Below are positions 17,174 through 25,868 of a DNA stretch of 64,000 nt, one piece after another. Origin of the DNA: Treponema sp. Lineage in GTDB: Bacteria; Spirochaetota; Spirochaetia; Treponematales; Treponemataceae. The DNA lies in assembly GCA_017449285.1 (NCBI GenBank), contig JAFSJX010000008.1:1-64000 (forward strand), written 5' to 3'. Positions within the stretch are counted from its first letter, which is position 1; each line of letters starts with the position of its first letter. The notes below the pieces were generated by a model, which saw only the letters and a program-made list of their open reading frames with translations, made no database searches and was not told the DNA's origin. The position numbers were made by a program, and so were the translations under genes.

Positions 17174-18775
17174 TTATCTCTTATTTCCTATGCTCGCCTT
17201 GATGAATTCCCTGAACAGCGGACCTGCCTTGTTGGGTCGGCTTTTGAATTCGGGGTGAAACTGACCGCCGAGCATCCACGGGTGGTTCGGTACTTCCACA
17301 ATCTCAACCAAATCGCGCTCCGGGTTTACGCCTGCGATGATAAGACCGGCTTTTTTCAGTTCCTCACGGTATGCGTTGTTGAATTCGTAGCGGTGGCGGT
17401 GGCGTTCCCAGATGGTCGCGCTGCCGTAGGCTTTTTCGGTGAGCGTGCCGGGAGTGACGGTACATTCAAATTTGCCCAAACGGAGCGTGCCGCCTAAAAT
17501 CTTTCCGTTCTGGTCGGGCATCAAATCAATTACGGGATGCTTGGTCTTTTTATCCATTTCCGTTGAATGCGCATCAGCATAGCCAAGCACATTGCGCGCG
17601 TATTCAATTACCATAATCTGCATACCAAGACAAATGCCGAAGTAGGGGACGTTGTGGGTTCGTGCATATTTTGCCGCGTTAATCATTCCTTCAATGCCGC
17701 GCACACCGAATCCGCCGGGAACGATAATGCCGTCCGCATCTTTAAGTCGGGCTTCTGTTGTCGCATCGTCATGCAAATCTTCTGCCTCAACCCAATCCAA
17801 ATCGATTCCCGCCTCGTTCGCAATACCGCCATGTACAAGGCTTTCCACCACGGAAAGATATGCGTCATGCAAGTCAACGTATTTTCCTACGAGGGCGATT
17901 TTTACGCGCGTCTTCGGGTTTCGGAATACGTCTACCATCTTCGTCCATTCGGTCAGTTCCGTAGGCGGCGTTTGTAATCCAAGCACTTTGCACACCGCGT
18001 CTCCGATATGCTCGCTTTCCAGTTGAAGCGGTACTTCGTAAATTGACCGCGCCGTTGTGTTCTGAATCACGCAGTCAGCGTCCACGTTGCAGAACAGGGC
18101 AAGTTTTTCGCGCGTGGCGGTATCAATCGGAATATCGCTTCTGAGCATCAAAATATTCGGCTGAATTCCGAGTTCCTGCAATTCTTTTACGCTGTGCTGA
18201 GTGGGCTTCGTCTTGATTTCGCCCGCTTTTTTCATGTAGGGAACGAGCGTCAGATGAATGTAGCAGCAGTTTTCTTCGCCAACCTGATATTTTATCTGGC
18301 GGATTGCCTCAATGAACGGAAGCGACTCAATATCGCCCACCGTTCCGCCGATTTCGGTGATGATGACATCTGCATTTGTTTCCGTTGTGGACAGGAGCAT
18401 TCGGCGCAAAATCTCTTCGGTGATATTCGGAATTACCTGCACCGTTCCGCCGTTGTAGCCGCCCTCTCGCTCACGTTGTAAGACGGTCATGTAGACGCGC
18501 CCGCTGGTGGTATTTGAACTTTGTGAGAGCGTCGCATCCGTAAAACGCTCGTAGTGTCCCAAGTCCAAATCGGTTTCCGCGCCATCATCGGTAACAAAGA
18601 CTTCGCCGTGCTGAAATGGGTTCATCGTGCCGGGGTCAATGTTCAGGTATGGGTCAAATTTTTGGTTCACCACCGTAAGCCCGCGGCTTTTAAGAATCAG
18701 TCCGATTGAAGCGGCTGCAATGCCTTTCCCTAAGCCAGAAACAACGCCGCCCGTGATAAAAATATACTTGGTCAT
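17174..18775 (-). CDS. pyrG: CTP synthase
   Basis: Converts UTP, ATP and glutamine to CTP. The 533 aa protein has the synthetase domain start YIFITGGVVSGLGKGIAAAS, the P-loop region, and a C-terminal class I glutamine amidotransferase domain. That domain carries the nucleophile Cys in YFGICLGMQIM and the His-Glu pair in GGQFHPEF. The length is normal. GGAG lies 7 nt before the ATG. It is monocistronic between the family A repeat and the BrkB-cNMP gene (66 nt gap). Functionally it is downstream of the upp-uraA salvage genes of this window. Confidence 0.97.
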   Translation of the reverse strand: MTKYIFITGGVVSGLGKGIAAASIGLILKSRGLTVVNQKFDPYLNIDPGTMNPFQHGEVFVTDDGAETDLDLGHYERFTDATLSQSSNTTSGRVYMTVLQREREGGYNGGTVQVIPNITEEILRRMLLSTTETNADVIITEIGGTVGDIESLPFIEAIRQIKYQVGEENCCYIHLTLVPYMKKAGEIKTKPTQHSVKELQELGIQPNILMLRSDIPIDTATREKLALFCNVDADCVIQNTTARSIYEVPLQLESEHIGDAVCKVLGLQTPPTELTEWTKMVDVFRNPKTRVKIALVGKYVDLHDAYLSVVESLVHGGIANEAGIDLDWVEAEDLHDDATTEARLKDADGIIVPGGFGVRGIEGMINAAKYARTHNVPYFGICLGMQIMVIEYARNVLGYADAHSTEMDKKTKHPVIDLMPDQNGKILGGTLRLGKFECTVTPGTLTEKAYGSATIWERHRHRYEFNNAYREELKKAGLIIAGVNPERDLVEIVEVPNHPWMLGGQFHPEFKSRPNKAGPLFREFIKASIGNKR

Positions 18776-18841
18776 CTAATACTCCGGTGGTTGTGTTGGC
18801 AACGCAAGTTTCAAGCCGCCTGTCGAAACCACATTCTTTTA

Positions 18842-20143
18842 TTATACCGCAAAATCTTCTGTTCGTCCATAAACTTCATTAAAGTATGTGCTGATTTGCC
18901 CCAGCAGTTTTTGCGCCACGTCTCCATTTTGGGCGATTGCCAGCTGGAACGTGGACGAGTCAATGCGAACCAAATCAACGTCAGTCATGCAGATTGCGGA
19001 AGTCTCCCTTTTTTTCTCAAATACACAAGATGCTTCTCCCAAAAAATCACCGCGCTCATAAAAAGAAGTTCCGTTCGTCCTTGTTTCTTTTACCGTTCCC
19101 CGCGCAATGTAGTAGGCATCCGTTCCTGTGTCATCGGGCATAAAAATCGTTTCGTTTGTCTTCAAATGAATCATGTTCACGTCTTTTGCCATCAGGTAAT
19201 CGGGGCGGATGAACAGAATGCGCCGTAGGATGTGGAAAAGTTTTTTTGCGTTCTGTTTGGGAAGACAGTAGAGTTCGCCGAGCAATAGTTCATCAAAAAA
19301 CTGATAGACAAACAAAAGTTGGGCATAGAAAAAGAACAGAATGAAGAATATAAGTACGTCGAGCATCACAATGAGCAGTTTTGCGAGGACTCCATAAATC
19401 ACCATGTAACGCCCGTAATCGATGAATGTATGCATTGCCAGCTGAAAAGCCCAGAACGTCATGTTGCACAGCAGGGCATCAACAAAACACAGTTTGAACG
19501 GAATTTTTGTTCCCGTTCCCATTTTGTACAGAATGACGATAACTGGAAAAAGCAGGATATTCGGCAGACTGGTAAGGTGATAATGCGAGAGAAACGAAGT
19601 CAGCGGAAGAATTTTCTGGTTGAGCGCGTTGAATATGGGAAGCGTGCTGATAGTCTGCATCATAATCAGAAAGAAGATGATGGCGGCAATCAGAACGACA
19701 ATCGCCACTTCGATAATCAGCATGACAAGTTGGCGCACCACAGGACGCGGTTCTTCTGCGATGTGAAAAATATCTTTTAGCCCCAGAAAAATAGCGGCGA
19801 ACAATCCTCTTGCAGCCCAAAAAATAAAAACACCCACAAGAATCTCAAACCAGTGAACGCCGCCTGTATTCTGTATGGCAAGTATGACAGACTCTGCGTC
19901 AAAATAGGGGCTGAGTTCGGGAATAAATTTGAATATTTTGACGATTGTTTCTGGGGAAGCGTGCAGAATCCGAATCAGCACCGTCGTAATCATCATAAAA
20001 ATCGGGATGAATGAGAACAAAAACGCAAAGGAACATGCCCTTGCATGGGAAATCAGCGAATTTCGGAAATAATTGCGACCCACAAGGTACACCGTTTGAG
20101 CGATGGTGATTGGCGTAATTTTGTGGGTACGTTCTCCATCCAT
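18842..20143 (-). CDS. YihY/BrkB-family membrane protein fused to a cyclic-nucleotide-binding domain
   Basis: A 433 aa protein in two parts. Residues 1-295 carry six membrane helices of the YihY/BrkB (virulence factor BrkB) family, including SHARACSFAFLFSFIPIFMM and IFWAARGLFAAIFLGLKDIF. Residues about 320-420 form a cNMP/CAP_ED beta-roll (MPDDTGTDAYYIARGTVKET, YERGDFLGEASCVFEKKR). The phosphate cassette FLGEAS contains the Glu used to bind cAMP-like ligands, but the Arg expected a few residues later is replaced in the FEKKR stretch. BrkB proteins have no agreed molecular function. The start overlaps the sulP stop by 1 nt (TAATG), so the two are coupled. Confidence 0.85.
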   Translation of the reverse strand: MDGERTHKITPITIAQTVYLVGRNYFRNSLISHARACSFAFLFSFIPIFMMITTVLIRILHASPETIVKIFKFIPELSPYFDAESVILAIQNTGGVHWFEILVGVFIFWAARGLFAAIFLGLKDIFHIAEEPRPVVRQLVMLIIEVAIVVLIAAIIFFLIMMQTISTLPIFNALNQKILPLTSFLSHYHLTSLPNILLFPVIVILYKMGTGTKIPFKLCFVDALLCNMTFWAFQLAMHTFIDYGRYMVIYGVLAKLLIVMLDVLIFFILFFFYAQLLFVYQFFDELLLGELYCLPKQNAKKLFHILRRILFIRPDYLMAKDVNMIHLKTNETIFMPDDTGTDAYYIARGTVKETRTNGTSFYERGDFLGEASCVFEKKRETSAICMTDVDLVRIDSSTFQLAIAQNGDVAQKLLGQISTYFNEVYGRTEDFAV

Positions 20144-21837
20144 TATTTTTGCTCCAGAAGATGCCGTGCGCGTGTCATTGCGTCATCAATATGTGCGCAG
20201 ACATTTTCACGACCGAGTTTATCCAGCATCCCCATTTTTTCGCAGAGCAGATACGGCTGGGTGTGAATGCCCGAAAGCACAATCGTAACGCCTTTTTTGT
20301 CGCAACTAGCCTTTGCCTGCTCCAACGCACGGATTCCGCCCGCGTCAAGATAAATCGTGTTCCTCATGCGCAGAACCAGCACTTTGTACGCGAGGTTTGC
20401 CTGCGTGACGGCGACTTCAAATTTGCGCACCGTTCCAAAGAAAAGCGGGCCGTCAATCTCATAGACCATCACGCCATCGGGAACGTCAATTTTTTCATCG
20501 TTCTCAAAGTCGCCTGCAATCTTGCTGATTCCTTCGGTCAGATTCTCACGCTTTGCCTGAACTTCGGAAAGGTCGCACATTTTTTTGATGAAGAAGAACG
20601 CAGCAAAGCCCAACCCGACCTCAATTGCCACGGTCAAATCAATGAACACCGTAATCAAAAAGGTGACGGTCAGTACGCAGATGTCGGATTTTTGTCCGTG
20701 AACGAGCGCGCGGATAGCCTTAAATCCCGCCATGTTCCATGCCACATGAATCAGCACTGCCGCCAGAGCCGCCATCGGAATGTAGACCGCAAAGCGACCC
20801 AAAAAGAGCAGAATCAAAAGCAAGGTGACTGCGTGAATGATGCCCGCAACCGGTGTCTTTCCGCCATTCTTGATGTTCGTTGCCGTTCGCGCAATCGCTC
20901 CCGTAGCCGGAATTCCTCCGAACAAGGGCGACATGATGTTTGCGATGCCCTGTCCAATCAATTCAGTGTCAGAATCATGCTTGTCGCCTGTCATACCATC
21001 GGCAACCACCGCGCTGAGCAAAGATTCAATCGCCGCCAGCACCGCAATGGAAACCGCCGTGGGAAACAGCGTCCGTACCGTGGAAAGCCTGAAATCGGGC
21101 AATTTTGGCATAGGAAGAGACGACGGAATCTCTCCGTAGCGGCTTCCAATTGTATCTGTCTGCCAGCCCATTGTATTGTGCAGAATTACGCTCGCCACAG
21201 TTGCAAGGACAATCACAATCAGCGATCCGGGAACACGTTTGTTGATTTTTGGCCAGACAAACAGAATGACAAGGCTTACCGCCGCAATCGCAAGCGAATA
21301 CGAATTGATTCTTCCGATGTTGAGCGCGTAGGTCTGCAACTTGCCCACAAAATCGCCGGGCATTTTATCAAAACCTTCGGGAAAATTCATTATAGCAAGC
21401 CCCAGAAAATCGCCAATCTGACCTGCGGCAATCGTTACCGCAATGCCCGCCGTAAATCCCGTTACAATCGTGTACGGAATGAATTTGACCAGTCCGCCCA
21501 TCTTGAACGCGCCGAGCAGAATCAGAAGGATTCCCGCCATCACCGTAGCCGTTGCCAAGCCTGCAATGCCGAATTCCGCCACAACGCCGTACACAATCAC
21601 GGCAAATGCGCCCGTAGGTCCTCCAATCTGTACGGTACTTCCGCCAAATGCACTGATACAAAAACCCGCGATAATCGCCGTAAAAAGCCCCGCCTCAGGA
21701 CCGACCCCGCTTGCAATCGCAAACGCAATCGCCAGTGGCAGCGCGACAATGCCCACGATAAATCCCGCGATTACGTCGCTCGTAAACGTCTTTGCCGAAT
21801 AATGCTTTATGCTGTTAAGTAATTCTGGTTTGAACAT
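20143..21837 (-). CDS. SulP-family anion transporter with STAS domain
   Basis: A 564 aa inner-membrane transporter. The N-terminal part holds the SLC26/SulP core with about 12-14 helices (GIVALPLAIAFAIASG, IQGGPTGAFAV-like IGGPTGAFAVIVYG and LIGQGIANIMSPLFGGIPATG). The C-terminal 110 residues are a cytoplasmic STAS domain (MVYEIDGPLFFGTVRKFE, NTIYLDAGGIRALEQAK). Substrates in the family include sulfate, bicarbonate and dicarboxylates; which applies is not clear. AAGGAAAA precedes the ATG. It is the first gene of a two-gene operon with the BrkB-cNMP protein, so a second-messenger input to anion transport is conceivable. Confidence 0.92.
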   Translation of the reverse strand: MFKPELLNSIKHYSAKTFTSDVIAGFIVGIVALPLAIAFAIASGVGPEAGLFTAIIAGFCISAFGGSTVQIGGPTGAFAVIVYGVVAEFGIAGLATATVMAGILLILLGAFKMGGLVKFIPYTIVTGFTAGIAVTIAAGQIGDFLGLAIMNFPEGFDKMPGDFVGKLQTYALNIGRINSYSLAIAAVSLVILFVWPKINKRVPGSLIVIVLATVASVILHNTMGWQTDTIGSRYGEIPSSLPMPKLPDFRLSTVRTLFPTAVSIAVLAAIESLLSAVVADGMTGDKHDSDTELIGQGIANIMSPLFGGIPATGAIARTATNIKNGGKTPVAGIIHAVTLLLILLFLGRFAVYIPMAALAAVLIHVAWNMAGFKAIRALVHGQKSDICVLTVTFLITVFIDLTVAIEVGLGFAAFFFIKKMCDLSEVQAKRENLTEGISKIAGDFENDEKIDVPDGVMVYEIDGPLFFGTVRKFEVAVTQANLAYKVLVLRMRNTIYLDAGGIRALEQAKASCDKKGVTIVLSGIHTQPYLLCEKMGMLDKLGRENVCAHIDDAMTRARHLLEQK

Positions 21838-21857
21838 AGTTTTCCTTGTATTCTATA

Positions 21858-21885
21858 ATAATACTGGTATGCACAATAAATGCAA
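21858..21885 (-). promoter_or_regulatory. sulP operon promoter
   Basis: On the minus strand TTGCAT (21885-21880), 16 nt, TATTAT (21863-21858), followed by a short leader with AAGGAAAA. Confidence 0.6.
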
Positions 21886-21904
21886 CTGAATTCGAGCAGT
21901 GGCG

Positions 21905-22033
21905 TGGGAATCAACTTTTAAATTTCGACACAGATGAACGCAGATAAACGGTGATTTAGACCTTGTGTGATACGAAATTATTACAAAATCATAAAAAAGT
22001 AACCTTATCTGTGTCAAAAATTGATTTTCATGG
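21905..22033. repeat. MITE-like element with terminal inverted repeats, copy 1
   Basis: About 130 bp bounded by AATCAACTTTTAAATTTCGA... and ...TCAAAAATTGATTTTCATGG, with internal inverted words GACACAGAT / ATCTGTGTC. A second copy in the opposite orientation is at 59996-60156. Copy 2 is longer by duplications of a CACAGAT unit and a GATTTTG unit. No ORF lies inside. Confidence 0.75.
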
Positions 22034-22041
22034 CGCACTGG

Positions 22042-22070
22042 TTGAGCCTGCCGAAACCTCATGTTATACT
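22042..22070 (+). promoter_or_regulatory. Leaderless-type promoter of the oligopeptide-binding lipoprotein
   Basis: TTGAGC (22042-22047), 17 nt, TATACT (22065-22070), ATG at 22077. The -35 begins about 9 nt after the end of MITE-like copy 1. Confidence 0.7.
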
Positions 22071-22076
22071 CTTTGT

Positions 22077-24026
22077 ATGGAACTTATTCGTCTTATCCGT
22101 TTTATTCGTCCTGTCTGCACTGTCCGTTTTGGACGCATTTTGGGAGCCGTGTTTATCGGTGTTCATCTGTGCCTTGTTCTTTTTTCCTGCAAAAAATATC
22201 CTGAGATGACGCTGGAAGAAATTGAGGCGGTGCGTGCTTCGGGGGCAAATACGCTGGTTGAGCGGACGGTGCGCAAGCCGAACACGAAAAATGTGTTTGT
22301 AACGGGAAAAGTTGGCGGTACGTGGAATGATTCGATTACGAGTGACCCAAAAAGTTTTAATCTGCTGATTGCGGAAAAAGATGCGGCTACGACGGGAGTG
22401 CTTGCGCCGTTGGTGCAATATCTTGTTGACTACGATATTGTTGAGCGCGTCTGGAAGCCAAAAATTGCCTCCTTTAAGATTGATTTGGACGAGGAACACG
22501 ACAAACTTGACATCACCTATACTATCCGTGATGACGTGTACTGGTCATTTTATGATGACACGAAGCCCAAAGTCAAAGTGACCAGCGATGACGTGATTTT
22601 CTGGTACGATGAGATTTGTGGAGACGAAGAATGCGGTTCTTCGGGATATAATTCACAGTTCATGCCGATGGAAGACGGTTCGTTGGAACGCATTACAATA
22701 GAAAAGATTGATGACGCGAGTTTTGTTTTCCATTTTCCGCGCATTGTGGCAGAACCGGTGCTTTCAACGAACATGGATTTTGGTCCTGAGTTTTTGTATC
22801 GTCCTGCAAAAGAGAAGGGCGGCGCGGCTGCGGTAAAAAATTTGTTCACGGTGGCGACCGACCCAAAGGAACTGCCCAGTTGCGGTCCGTATTTTCTGAC
22901 GGAATACACGCCCAGTCAGCGGCTGGTGTACAAGCGGAATCCCGATTTTTGGGAAAAGGATGCGAACGGAGAGAGCCATTTTTATCCGCAGGAACGAATC
23001 TGTCAGATTGTCGGCGACGTGAATACGGAATATCTTTTGTTCAAGCAGGGCAATCTGGAAGCCTATGTTCCTTCGCCTGAGCAATTGGAAGATGTGATTG
23101 AGCATGCGGACAATGCGCTTTCTGCCGATGGAAATTCTGTTGATGCGGGCGGGGCAGATGATTCGGAGAGAAAAAACGGCTACACGGTGTTCAATGCGGA
23201 CGGAAGCATGAGCGCGTCATTCTGGAGTTTTAATCAGAATCCGCAGAATAAGGACGAGCCGTTTTTCCGCTGGTTCACTAAAAAAGAATTCCGTCAGGCG
23301 ATGAGCTGTCTTCTGAACAGGGAGCGGATTATCCAGCAGACGTACCGAGGGCTGGGCGAGCCAAAATACAGTTTTTTCCCGGAAGTGAACAAATATTACA
23401 ACGAGAATCTCATTTTGCAATATCGGTACAGTCACGCCCATGCGCAGAAATTGCTTGCTGCCGCAGGATGCACAAAACATGACGACGGATTTTTGTACGA
23501 TGAGGACGGAAACAAGGTCGCCTTTGACTTGACCTTTGCTTCAAACGGCGCGGTTATTTCCGACATCGTGCAGATTATTGTGGACGAATGTAAGAAAGAG
23601 GGCATTGTGATTACGCCGCGCCCGACTGATTTTCAGAAACTCGTTGACCAGCTGATGGGAACGTATGACTGGCAGACCATCATCATCGGTTTGTCGGGCG
23701 GGTCAGTTTTTCCGACGCAGGGAAGCAACGTGTGGGTGAGCGACGGCAATTTGCATTTGTGGTATCCGTTGCAAGAAAGCCCCGCCACAGACTGGGAAGC
23801 GCGGATAGATTATTTGTATCACGAGGCGAGTTGCATTGTTGACTACGAAAAGGCGAAGCCGTACTGGGACGAATATCAGCAGATTTTTCTGGAGCAATGT
23901 CCTGTGGTGTATCTTGTTCGTGGCCGCAGTTTCTTTGCATTGCAGAACCGCTGGGATATGACGAATGTGTATTTCGACAATCTGAATGGCGCGAATACGG
24001 ATTATGTGTATCTGAAAGGTTTTTAG
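22077..24026 (+). CDS. Oligopeptide-type ABC transporter substrate-binding lipoprotein
   Basis: A 649 aa SBP_bac_5 family (class C) solute-binding protein. The start at 22077 gives a signal sequence ending in a lipobox LVLFSC; upstream in-frame codons are before the promoter. Family features are GGTWNDSITSDPKSFNLL at the mature start, DVIFWYDEI, QRLVYKRNPDFWEK, the central FNADGSMSASFWSFNQNPQ and FRQAMSCLLNRERI, and the C-terminal DWEARIDYLYHEAS. The usual ligand is an oligopeptide, but nickel or sugar binders share the fold. No permease or ATPase gene adjoins it, so it either serves a transporter elsewhere or has another function. Confidence 0.9.
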   Translation: MELIRLIRFIRPVCTVRFGRILGAVFIGVHLCLVLFSCKKYPEMTLEEIEAVRASGANTLVERTVRKPNTKNVFVTGKVGGTWNDSITSDPKSFNLLIAEKDAATTGVLAPLVQYLVDYDIVERVWKPKIASFKIDLDEEHDKLDITYTIRDDVYWSFYDDTKPKVKVTSDDVIFWYDEICGDEECGSSGYNSQFMPMEDGSLERITIEKIDDASFVFHFPRIVAEPVLSTNMDFGPEFLYRPAKEKGGAAAVKNLFTVATDPKELPSCGPYFLTEYTPSQRLVYKRNPDFWEKDANGESHFYPQERICQIVGDVNTEYLLFKQGNLEAYVPSPEQLEDVIEHADNALSADGNSVDAGGADDSERKNGYTVFNADGSMSASFWSFNQNPQNKDEPFFRWFTKKEFRQAMSCLLNRERIIQQTYRGLGEPKYSFFPEVNKYYNENLILQYRYSHAHAQKLLAAAGCTKHDDGFLYDEDGNKVAFDLTFASNGAVISDIVQIIVDECKKEGIVITPRPTDFQKLVDQLMGTYDWQTIIIGLSGGSVFPTQGSNVWVSDGNLHLWYPLQESPATDWEARIDYLYHEASCIVDYEKAKPYWDEYQQIFLEQCPVVYLVRGRSFFALQNRWDMTNVYFDNLNGANTDYVYLKGF

Positions 24027-24094
24027 CGATTCTCCGGGCAACTGTGTTGCAAGGTATCCTAAGAGCAATCGTCTTAATATATTGGCTACGACTT

Positions 24095-24118
24095 ACGCCA
24101 TCCGTGGCGTTTATAATT
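24095..24118 (+). terminator. Possible terminator after the binding protein
   Basis: Perfect stem ACGCCA-TCCG-TGGCGT (24095-24110) followed by TTATAATT. The U-run is weak. The same core recurs at 31155-31170. Confidence 0.45.
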
Positions 24119-24146
24119 CCAGGTGAGAGACTTCTCCCCTCACAAT

Positions 24147-25694
24147 TTATTGTCCGCTTCCGAGAAGACTTTGCATGAGCGTGGAAATCAAGTACATTTT
24201 TTTGTAGACTTCTACGCTTAATTCGGGAATGGGATGCTCGGCAAAACGGTCAAGTTCTTTCCAGTTGATGATGATTTCTGCCTTTTTCTTCTGGTAATCT
24301 TCAATCAGAGCCTTGACGTTGCGCGCAAAGACGATGATATTTTTTGTGCAGGCGATGATGCAGTCTTTTGCCTCGTTGTTTGCGTCTTCAAGGAGCGTCC
24401 GTACGATGTTTGCCGCTTCTTTGCTGCGTTCGGTGCTGGGAAGGTGCGTCTTGAGTTTTACGCCGATTTCTCCTGTGGGAGCCATTTTGTCATCAAATGC
24501 GGTTATTTTTTCGGAAATTTGCAGAATGATGTTATAGGCATCGCTCATCTGTTGCGAAAGGGGAGTCGTTGCCCACTGACCGCGAATCAGGACAAGGTCG
24601 GCATATTCACGCACATCGCGCTTAACGTATTCCACCAGAAACGCCTTTAAATAATTGAGCGCGCGGGCATGCTCAAATTCGCCCAAATCTTTTCGGGAAA
24701 ACGGCTCGCCGCCTATTTCGGTGTAATTTTTGAGTATGTTGACGTTGGTCGTATTGAAAATCTGCACAAGCAGGTTATCGACCTTGGAATTTTTCTGCTC
24801 GGATTCAATGCTGTTGAGGGTGCTGAGGGCTTCTTTTTTGATTTTATCCAGATACGGGTCAACAATCTGCTCGAATTTTACATCGCCCGTTGTCTGATAG
24901 GTTGGGTCTTTTGTAATCAACTGAATGAGCATGTCTAGGATTCTTCCGCGCTGCAGTCCTTCCAGACGCTGCAACACTTTTGCCCATTGATTTGGCTTTA
25001 CCGGCTCAACACCACGTGTCGCCTTGAACAATGCAAGCACTTCGTTCCAGTTGCCGCTCAACGGCATGGAAGCCACGACGGAAGCAAAATCTTTTACGTC
25101 ATCCACAATGTAGGAAGAATCAATCGGTTCGAAGTGCGGCGAATGGTTAAAGTCTCCTTCCCGAAGCGATGAATCGAATTTTTTGAGCAGGAAGAAATAA
25201 TCATACGTGCAGAATGAGCGGAATGCCATGAGCAGGTTGTACAGATTGTCAGTTTGCGACACCTTTGCTTCGTCAAACGCACTGTCTAAAGTCGCAATGT
25301 CTTCCTTGACTTTCTGTTTTAGTTCAGGGAATTTCATCTGCGTGGCAAGATTCTTTATGTTCTGCTCAGAAAGGTTTTCTTCCAGTACGCGCTGGCTGTC
25401 GGTAAGCGAAAAATTGACGACCATGTGCTTGAAATAGTTTGGATTCTCCTGATTCTGGAAAATCAGTTGGCAAGGCCCGATGACCTTGTAGATGTCCCAG
25501 ATGAATTTGCCGAACATGGGCAGGACTTTGTCGCCGTTCTGTTTGTAGAATTTATATTTTGTGTGCGCGAGATTTTTTGCGATGTTCCGTAGGAGACGTT
25601 TTCTTTCCGCCTCGGGGTCTTTGCTTCCGAAAATGCTCAGAAGCTTTTCAAAAAAAGAGCCTCCAGAAGCCTTGCCATTACCATTCTTTGCCAT
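24147..25694 (-). CDS. Conserved spirochaete cytoplasmic protein of unknown function (DUF5312-like)
   Basis: A 515 aa soluble, helical protein with no signal peptide. It starts with a Gly/Ser-rich N-terminus (NGNGKASGGSFFEKLLSIFG), then RKRLLRNIAKNLAHTKYKFY, and ends with ELSVEVYKKMYLISTLMQSL. I believe it belongs to a spirochaete-restricted family catalogued as DUF5312, but this is from memory of its style, not a search. The start at 25694 is chosen because the promoter TTGCAC-17-TATTAT ends 8 nt before it; an in-frame ATG at 25703 lies inside the -10. It stands alone, divergent from the barrel/OmpA operon. Confidence 0.65.
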   Translation of the reverse strand: MAKNGNGKASGGSFFEKLLSIFGSKDPEAERKRLLRNIAKNLAHTKYKFYKQNGDKVLPMFGKFIWDIYKVIGPCQLIFQNQENPNYFKHMVVNFSLTDSQRVLEENLSEQNIKNLATQMKFPELKQKVKEDIATLDSAFDEAKVSQTDNLYNLLMAFRSFCTYDYFFLLKKFDSSLREGDFNHSPHFEPIDSSYIVDDVKDFASVVASMPLSGNWNEVLALFKATRGVEPVKPNQWAKVLQRLEGLQRGRILDMLIQLITKDPTYQTTGDVKFEQIVDPYLDKIKKEALSTLNSIESEQKNSKVDNLLVQIFNTTNVNILKNYTEIGGEPFSRKDLGEFEHARALNYLKAFLVEYVKRDVREYADLVLIRGQWATTPLSQQMSDAYNIILQISEKITAFDDKMAPTGEIGVKLKTHLPSTERSKEAANIVRTLLEDANNEAKDCIIACTKNIIVFARNVKALIEDYQKKKAEIIINWKELDRFAEHPIPELSVEVYKKMYLISTLMQSLLGSGQ

Positions 25695-25701
25695 ATCTAC
25701 C

Positions 25702-25730
25702 ATAATACTAAATATCACGGTAAAGTGCAA
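25702..25730 (-). promoter_or_regulatory. Leaderless-type promoter of the 24147-25694 gene
   Basis: On the minus strand TTGCAC (25730-25725), 17 nt, TATTAT (25707-25702); ATG at 25694 is 8 nt downstream. Confidence 0.7.
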
Positions 25731-25776
25731 GGAAAATTCCCCGACAACACATGCAAAAACAAGTGGGGGCTTTGTG

Positions 25777-25805
25777 TTGTGCTTTGCATAAAATTCTGTT
25801 ATAAT
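25777..25805 (+). promoter_or_regulatory. Promoter of the barrel/OmpA operon
   Basis: TTGTGC (25777-25782), 17 nt, TATAAT (25800-25805). A leader of about 57 nt ends in GTGGAGG 10 nt ahead of the ATG, the usual arrangement for genes in this window that have a leader. Confidence 0.7.
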
Positions 25806-25868
25806 TACAATAATATAGCATCATCGGAATATCTTTTAGGATATAAAGAGAAAGTGGAGGCTTTTCAG

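Noticed and set aside
20149-21822. Plus-strand ORF of 557 aa opposite sulP
   Set aside because: Its composition (His, Arg and Asn rich) is that of an antisense shadow. sulP on the other strand is unmistakable and has a promoter and ribosome binding site.
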